Of a DNA stretch of 64,000 nt, positions 42,901 to 51,900 are shown one piece after another. Numbering within the stretch: the stretch's first letter is position 1; each line of letters opens with the position of its first letter. The DNA is from Maniola hyperantus. Its lineage: Eukaryota > Arthropoda > Insecta > Lepidoptera > Nymphalidae. The position numbers were made by a program, and so were the translations under genes. The stretch is from positions 7,343,439-7,407,438 of the forward strand of contig NC_048561.1 in the NCBI RefSeq assembly GCF_902806685.2, in the 5' to 3' direction. The notes beneath the pieces are model-generated. The model was not told where the DNA came from. It searched no databases and saw only the letters and a list, made by a program, of their open reading frames with translations.

Positions 42901-45900
42901 ATTATCTTTTTATTATAAAAAGGTAAACAAATGATGTAGGTAGGTTTTTATACATGACAGTAACCATCACAGATGGCTGGAGTGAAGACTTCAGCGGAGA
43001 TGGGCAATGCACGCACAACAGACGTAAATGTTTAAGTGCGGAAACCAGCCCAGAGAGAGAAGAACCATCACAGATATGGATTTTGCTAGATTGCACGGAT
43101 AGAGGGCAACTTTCTGAAGCCTAATATGCTACTCTCCCTGCGTCGAGTGGTTGCTATAAGTATTTATGGCGCCTGAAAGATGAGTGATTGTTACCAAATT
43201 CGTTGTGACCCGCCGGCCTATTATGATATCACATCTATGCCATCTGTGTATTTCATACAAGCTCCCTTACGAAGCGAGTGTTTTGATGTTTGATAAAAAG
43301 TTGCCATTTTGACTAGTAGGCACCATCCCTATTGCAGCATATTTTTAACTTTTCATAATAAATAATAATCCATACTTAATATTATAAATGCGAAAGTGTG
43401 TCTGTCTGTCTGTCTGCTAGCCTTTCACGGCCCAACTGTTCAACCGATTTTGACGAAATTTGGTACAGAGTTAGCTTATATCCTAGGGAAGGACATATGC
43501 TACTTTTTATCCCGGAAAATTTAAGAGTTCCCACGGGATTTCAAAAACGTAAATCCACGCGAAGTCGCGGGCATCATCTAGTAATAACGCAATAATGGCT
43601 TAACCTAATCTTGGCTGTAAATTTTGGTGAAAAATAAATGATTTATTCATTTATTTTTCACCAAAATTTACAGCCAAGATTAGGTTAAGCCATTGATGCT
43701 TAAAATAAGTTCTACACTCGTGTTATAGGCATCGGTGTTCTCCCCTTTTATAAAAATAATAAATGCCCCTGCATAAGTTAGTGAACAGACTTTATTTCAT
43801 GTAGTCCCAAAGACGCGAACATAGTAGCAATTGTAAAAAAATGCAACATCATAATTCGTGAAATGTTCACTTTTTTATTTTTTATTGAAGTACCTTAAAA
43901 TAAAATATGTTTTCTAATAAAATCTCAAATAAACATTTACGGCCCTCAGTACTATCTCACATTGTCCTATGTGGCCCTTGACCAAAAAAGTGTGACGACC
44001 GCTCGTTTAGAGGGTATTAAATGGCCACTCTTGTCATGTCTTGTACAACTGAAATTGTTCTTAAATGAAGACTTGATTCACGTTACCTGTTCCAGGGTCC
44101 CACGGAGCAGCAGCAACTGATCCTGATCTCCCAACTGTGCGGCTCGTGCACCCCGGACGTGTGGCCCGGGGTGGAGAGCCTGGACTTGTACAATAAGATG
44201 GAACTGCCCAAGGGACAGAAGAGGAAGGTCAAGGTAAGTTATCATTTTTTTTTTAAAAGAACTAGCTCGCGACTTCGCCCGCGTAGATTACCCAAATTTC
44301 ACCCCTTTAAATAAAAAAATAAATACATAAAATGTTTTTATTTCGACCAACAAAAGGATCATATTGGTGTTGGTAATTACACGAACCTTAAACCTATTTG
44401 TTAGTAAAATATCTATATCTATTTAAATTAGGACCTTTAGGGGTTGAATTTTTAAAAATCCTTTCTTTTGGATGCCTACGTAAATTTCAGCCTGATCCGT
44501 CCAGTAGTTTAAGCTGTGCGTTGATAGATCAGTCAGTCAGTCGGTCAGTCACCTTTTCCTTTTATATATTTAGATAATATGTTATTGATAAAATGATGAA
44601 TGGTGTTTATGTTTAACTTCAGGAAAGACTGAAACCCTATGTGAAGGACCCCTACGGCTGTGACCTATTGGATAAGTTGCTCCAACTGGACCCTGCCAAG
44701 AGGTAGTATAAACTTTTGAATTATATTGTTAACTAGCTTATGCTCGCGACTTCGTCCGCGTGGACTACACAAATTTCAAACCCCTATTTCACCCCCTTAG
44801 GGGTTGAATTTTCAAAAACCCTTTCTTAGCGGATGCCTACGTCATAATAGCTATCTGCATGCTAAATTTCAGTCCGATCCGTCCAGTAGTTTGAGCTGTG
44901 CGTTGATAGATCAGTCAGTCAGTCAGTCAGTCAATCAGTCAGTCAGTCACCTTTTCATTTTATATATTTAGACTAGCTGATGCCCGTGCTAGATTAGCCT
45001 CAGAAGTATAGAGACAATAGAGTCAGGAAATAACCTACTGAGAGCCTAAACCTTAGTTCGTTATCAATAAGCTAGGGCGTGGTTGTAGGTAGGAGACAAA
45101 ATAAAAGATTGTATAAGGAAATAAACTGTTTTATTCAGGGAAAAACTCCCTCCAAATCAAAGTTTATCTTTACCATTACTTATTGCTTTATCATTAAATA
45201 ATTTATTATTTCCTTTAAGAAAAATCTACCGCCAGTTCGAAAAAGCATATCTACCGAGAGAAAGAACTGGCAAGAAAAAACTCGGCGGTGTCTATTCACA
45301 ATTATTGAAAAATAGATACAACTATGGTAGGTATTACCATAACATATCCAACCCACATAGGGTATAAGCATAAACTATTACAAAGGAATACCAGATGTAT
45401 AACAAATTACACATTAACCAACACATAAAACAACATACATAGTATAACAATAGAAATATAAAATCAACAATATTCGTACCTGTAGGTATGTCACAGCTTC
45501 TTATTAAAAATAGGAAAATTAATCATGTCTACCGTCAAAGCAGAGCCATTTATAGCCCTTTGGCTACCCTTTCCATAAGTATAATGATACCATATAAAAC
45601 TCAAATTCAATAGAGTCGACAATAGAGATTAAACTTTAGTTTTAAATTTATACACTTCAAAATTCCACATTATACTCTATTTAAATCTACAATTACTTTA
45701 CTTCTAAAATATAATAAAATCAATTTCACCATGTAAGACCTTTGGATTAGCTGCTATATATTATCTGTTACGTCTGTAGTATTTTGCCTATCATTTTGAC
45801 GTGCCTCTGTTTACAAATAAAATGTCAATGGTTTAGAATTAATTCTTAAGCAAAATCTAAAGAGTTTAGTAGCAATTTCAAGAAATAAATAGCAACTCTA

Positions 45901-48900
45901 ACCATTTATCTTATACGGCCAAACTGACAATTGCTTCGTTCTCGAAGCAACAAAATAAAAACAAACAATACGTAAAGTAAATTTTTAACAACATCAAAAC
46001 ATTTTTTTTTTTTTTTTTTTTTTTCAAACAACATGTCTGTGGCTTCCAACAAAATTTAAAAAAACATTTTAAACATGTGTGTGACATACAAAATTACCAC
46101 ACAGTTTACTCTCAAAAATACAAGAAATATTTTTCTCGCCACAGCACATAAATGTTTCCAAACAAGATATCCTTTAACCCCATTGGTTTTAAACCAATAT
46201 CAAAAAATATTTTTAACACCACTGGTATTAAAGCGATATTATAAAAATACTTTTCAACACCGTTGGTTCCAACGTTTTAAAGTATCATCTACAAAATATC
46301 CTTCAACACCATTGGTTTTAAGGCAACATCGTAAACCATCATAAAATTGTCCCTTAACACCATTGGTTTTGATCCATATATCACTATACAATTTTTCCAT
46401 TGATCGAACATTTGATCAAAGTTTTAAATAAATTCCAATAAAATATAGAGATGAATATTAAACAAAGAAAAATTGCAACTGAACAAATTGTAAATTATCA
46501 GAATTTAAAATAATATGTTTCATAAAAAAGAACCATCAAAATGAAAAAGTTACAAAAATATTAATATTTCAAAATAAGTTAAATCATAAGAACTTTTTTT
46601 CAATTTCAAGTTAATAATTTTGCAAAAATAATAAAATACCATCGACTCTTACTCCTAAAGTACCAAAGTCAAAAACAAAGAGTAGGTATATAAAAAGTAA
46701 TTATATGTAAGATATATCAAAACAAAACTAACTACTATGTTAGAAGAAGTAAAAATAATCAAAGAGTAAACTTATCTAATTATCGTTATTTACTTTCAAA
46801 AATATTTTCTATTCAATCTCTTTTTGTCTATCTGCAATCAGTCCTTGGACTATACAAAAACATTTGTTGCTTCCCACATCCAATGATGTGCCAACAACCT
46901 TCCTTTTTAAATAAATACCAAAACATTTTTCCACAATAAAATATAAAAATCCAAAAAGATCGTAAATAAAAACATAAAGGTAGGTATCAAAAACTAAAAT
47001 GTCAAAAAATACCACAAAAATAATTTACATTAAAAAGATCGTCAAAGAAGTAATCAATATCAAAAATAGTTAAACACTTCAAACATCAAAAACGTCAAAA
47101 AATCAAAAGTATTATTCAAACAAAACAACAAAATACGGCATTAAAAAATATTAAACACAAGTGGGTAGTCAATAATCTCTAAATTCCAATATTCTAAATT
47201 TAAGTTTCAGGTTTAACCATAGTCCACCACGCTGGCCAAGTGTGGATTGGCAGCTCCATTACATCACATTACATAACGGTGGGTATATATAAAAAAACAA
47301 TGACATCAAACAATCAGTAGCTACTAGACTTAGCAACAGGATAAGACATCAGCAGCCTAACCTATCCTTATATAAAAACTACAAAAATAAACTCCAACAA
47401 AATTTCTTAATTATTGTAGGTAGGTATCACAAATCTTTCATCTCTACGTTTCGCGAGTGAGAACTCCGATGCAAAGTCAATAGCAAATTTACAAAAATGG
47501 CCACGCTAATCGCGTTTCTGATCAATGAATCATCAATATTTAACGAATGATGCAATATGTATTTCTGTATTGTTCTTAATTTGAAACAAAATTACAACAA
47601 AAAAAATTTTTTTTTTTTTTTTTTTTTTTTTGTTCTTTTTTTTCCTTCTTTTCTCTCTGTCATTATGTAACACATAAATAAATTATATACATCTATTCGG
47701 CCAACCTGAAAAGTACTTCGTTCTCGAAGTACTTACATAGGAAATGCCTCAAGAACATAACTAAAAAAAAAGTAAGATGACTCAACACTCGTAAAACAAT
47801 ATTCAATGATTCAATGTCAACATCACTATCATATAAATTACGAATATACGGCTAGACGTCAGACGTAAATTAAAATAGAACACAAATTAATCATCAGTAA
47901 ATATTTACTGACAAACTTGCTTTAGTTTTTCACCGCTCGGTCAGTCTGACATTTAACCACATTTTATCGTATGATCATTTAATAAAAATTCCATACCAAC
48001 TAACTACCTGCAAATTTTTAACATTAATTTACGTAATATCGATTTGTGTTACTAGCTGGGACATCATGCGATTAAACACCTTCAAACATTAATCTGAGTC
48101 ATTGAAACAGAACATCTATACTGAACACAAAATTACCCGCAAAAATTTTATTTATTTAGTACCCACATCTTTATTTCTATAATACAATTAGATTTAAAAC
48201 AAATAAAATGACGACAGGTACTATGAAACTGTGTTACTACATTACACAGAGTATTAATAGGTCCATGATTACGCAATAAAACTTTCTAAGGCCTACCTGC
48301 CTGAAAAATTGTCTTGCAAAAAAGTTTTAATTCACTTTCACTTTTTTTTTTTCATACCATATTTTCATATTAAGATTTCCAGATTTAGGGTATCCAATGT
48401 CCATTGTGGTACCTCTCGTGGACGTCAGTCATCACAACGCCTGTTGGAACATCTTTGATGGCTTTTCACAAAGCCATCCGAATTCGCCGGTATTTCTGAA
48501 ACTTGTACAAACTGCATTAGAAAAGGCACAATTCAGCCATATCGTATCCCACTTCTGATGCTAGATTAGCATCAGTAAATATAGAGACAATAGAGTCAGG
48601 AAATAACCTACTGAGAGCCTAAACCTTAGTTCGTTATCAATAAGCTAGGGCGTGGTTGTAGGTAGGAGACAAAATAAAAGATTGTATAAGGAAATAAACT
48701 GTTTTATTCAGGGAAAAACTCCCTCCAAATCAAAGTTTATCTTTACCATTACTTATTGCTTTATCATTAAATAATTTATTATTTCCTTTAAGAAAAATCT
48801 ACCGCCAGTTCGAAAAAGCATATCTACCGAGAGAAAGAACTGGCAAGAAAAAACTCGGCGGTGTCTATTCACAATTATTGAAAAATAGATACAACTATGG

Positions 48901-51900
48901 TAGGTATTACCATAACATATCCAACCCACATAGGGTATAAGCATAAACTATTACAAAGGAATACCAGATGTATAACAAATTACACATTAACCAACACATA
49001 AAACAACATACATAGTATAACAATAGAAATATAAAATCAACAATATTCGTACCTGTAGGTATGTCACAGCTTCTTATTAAAAATAGGAAAATTAATCATG
49101 TCTACCGTCAAAGCAGAGCCATTTATAGCCCTTTGGCTACCCTTTCCATAAGTATAATGATACCATATAAAACTCAAATTCAATAGAGTCGACAATAGAG
49201 ATTAAACTTTAGTTTTAAATTTATACACTTCAAAATTCCACATTATACTCTATTTAAATCTACAATTACTTTACTTCTAAAATATAATAAAATCAATTTC
49301 ACCATGTAAGACCTTTGGATTAGCTGCTATATATTATCTGTTACGTCTGTAGTATTTTGCCTATCATTTTGACGTGCCTCTGTTTACAAATAAAATGTCA
49401 ATGGTTTAGAATTAATTCTTAAGCAAAATCTAAAGAGTTTAGTAGCAATTTCAAGAAATAAATAGCAACTCTAACCATTTATCTTATACCCGCGACTTGG
49501 TCCGCGTGGATTTAGGTTTTTCAAAATCCTCGGGGAATTCTTTGATTCTCTCCAGGTGTTTAAATATATCCATGCAAAAAATCACGTCGATCCGTTGCGC
49601 CGTTGCGATGTGATTGAAGGACAAACCAACTACTAATACTACTAATTAGTTCATGACCACCATTTAATTTTTTTTGTGTGATGTAACCACAAATTCCGTT
49701 TCCGTTTCCGGTTTTCCGTTTCCGGCTGTCAAACAGTTAGCTGCGTAACGAGATCTCTCGTAATTTAAATTCCAAAACAGTGTTTAAAACTCGATTGATC
49801 ATCATACATACCGTGAATTTACACATTGAAATTGACACGAAATCGGATTACACAGTGATCAAAACTAATTTACAAAAGAGAAGACTGAAAAATAAACGAG
49901 ATATTACCCCGTTTTTTTTAGAGGTTAGAATCCATTAGTAAACATATTTGACAGTGACATTGAGTTACATACCGGCTGACATCTGACATTGGAGTAAGTG
50001 TTGCCAAAACACAAAACCAAGAAAAGCTACCAATTTGGTAGTTTTTTGTAAACAACAATGGATCCTCAATTTAAATTACTTTGGAATACAATGAAAGAGG
50101 AGATGAGCCAACAAACAGCTGTTATAAACCAAAATATGATTACAACCATGGATGAGAAGCTAAAACCTCTTGTGGATGACATAGTTGGACTGAAACTAGA
50201 CGTAGAAACATTGAAAACAAAAACACAATATTTAGAAAGACAAACAAGGAAGAATAATCTAATCATACATGGTGTGCAGGAAACTGAAACTAATTTTCCT
50301 GATTTACTGAAACATATCATCTCAGATTTGAACGTCGTCAGTGACAAAGCAGGCATAGAAGCTTGGGACAAATGGGAGATTAGTAACGTTCAAAGAATCG
50401 GAAAGAAAATCGAGGGTAAAACGCGGCCCATATGCATGACGCTCACTTTATACTGGCGGAAAATGGAGCTTTTAAGAAATAAGAAATATTTACCAGAAAA
50501 TGTATATATAACAGAGGATTATCCCAAAGAAGTATTATTAAAGAGGAAAGAATTAAAAGCTCAACTAAAAGAAGAACTAGACAAGGGCAATGAAGCATAT
50601 ATTGTTTACGACCGACTAGTAATTAAAGCAAAGAAAGATAAAAGGAAGCGGTCGCCTACAAAGTCGCCAACCACACCAAACGACGAGAACGACAAAGAAC
50701 ACCAACAAGACTAAAATGAGCCGAATTAACTATTTCGACAAAACGAGATCACTCTCTTTTAGCGGAACTAGCAGCGCGAATTAGCAATCAAGTAACACCA
50801 GCAACGAACGGAAAACTAATAAGTCACAAACGGAAAATAACACAACAACAAAGAAAGGTCCCAACCAGGCTGGTCACCTTGGGACGTCAGACCAACACCC
50901 TCTAGAAGACGAAACACAAGCAGGAAAAATATCAAAACCTAAACATTTACTAAATTCAATGAAAAGAAAAGATCAAAATAAACTATTTATAGCAACTTTA
51001 AATACAAGGACACTCAGAACAGACGATAGACTCATGGAACTGGAATATGCATTAGAAAGAATAAAATGTGATGTAATAGGATTGAGCGAAATACGACGAT
51101 TAGGAGAAGAAGTGAGAGAGTATAAAGATTATATATTCTACTACAAAGGAGAAACGAAGGGGTTACATGGTGTAGGTTTTATCGTCAAAAGCCATTTAAA
51201 AGAGGCCATCATACAATTTAGAAGCAAATCGGAAAGAATTGCCATCTTAGACTTGTCTATCCAAGATGGAAAAGAGCCATGGTCCATAATACAAGTATAT
51301 GCGCCCACAGAGCAAGCAACCGACGAAGAGAAGAACTTATTTTATACATCATTACGTAATACTATAGAAGAAACAAATAAAAACAAGATTGTGATGGGAG
51401 ATTTCAACAGTCAAATAGGTAGCCAACAAGATGGAGAAACTAACATCATTGGACCCTACAGTCAAGGTAGGCGTAATAAAAATGGACAAAAACTAATTGA
51501 CCTTGCGCTCGAATACAATTTAAGAATCATGAATACCTACTATAAGAAAAAAACAAATAGGAAATGGACATGGATCTCACCGGATGGTAAAACCAAAAAC
51601 GAAATCGATTTCATATTAACTAACACCCCTGGCTTCTTTAATGATGTAGGTATAGTAAACCAACTAAACTTCAGTACAAACCATAGAATGGTTAGAGGTA
51701 CTTTAGGAATCACAAGCAAACAAAGAACAAGGAAACACATAAAAAACATTACAGATCAAATAGCAACTCCAATCCCAGAAAACATCCTCAATAAAGTAAA
51801 AGAACAAATGAACAAAATTGTAAATGACGATTCGGTCCAAGAGAAGTACAATAAACTTGAAAAAATTTTAACCAATTTAGGAACTGAACTAAAACACATG

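Larger units (their letters stand above)
38511..42959 (-). mobile_element. Full-length Ty3/gypsy LTR retrotransposon
   Basis: 4.45 kb element in Cdk9 intron 2, antisense to the gene. Bounded by 157-bp LTRs and GTAAC duplications (38506-38510 and 42960-42964). A candidate primer-binding site TGGCGACGAGGCGC follows the 5' LTR, after 2 nt. It has one long ORF, a polypurine tract, and no envelope gene. It inserted into an older LINE fragment whose right part continues at 42960-43080. Confidence 0.92.
44987..49488. mobile_element. Non-coding LTR element (LARD-like)
   Basis: Two direct repeats of about 930 bp (44987-45915 and 48559-49488) enclose 2.64 kb without any credible coding frame. CCCG is duplicated at both ends (44983-44986 and 49489-49492), and the interrupted Helitron resumes exactly, which shows insertion rather than segmental duplication. 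The repeats match closely except in their first 30 bp. An AATAAA on the minus strand within the repeats favours minus orientation. I see no convincing primer-binding site or polypurine tract. Size and structure fit a large retrotransposon derivative mobilised in trans. Confidence 0.8.
44973..49640 (-). mobile_element. Helitron family A split by an LTR element
   Basis: ACTAGCTGATGCCCG (44972-44986) is continued by CCCGCGACTTGGTCCGCGTG (from 49489). The sequence between is the LTR element. Confidence 0.85.

Noticed and set aside
38511..42959. Endogenous retrovirus with envelope
   Set aside because: No open frame for an envelope exists between the integrase end and the 3' LTR.
45180..45371. 63-codon frame present in both 930-bp repeats
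   Set aside because: Conserved only because the repeats are near identical; no resemblance to any protein family.
44987..49488. Segmental tandem duplication
   Set aside because: The CCCG duplication and continuation of the interrupted Helitron show an insertion bounded by direct repeats.
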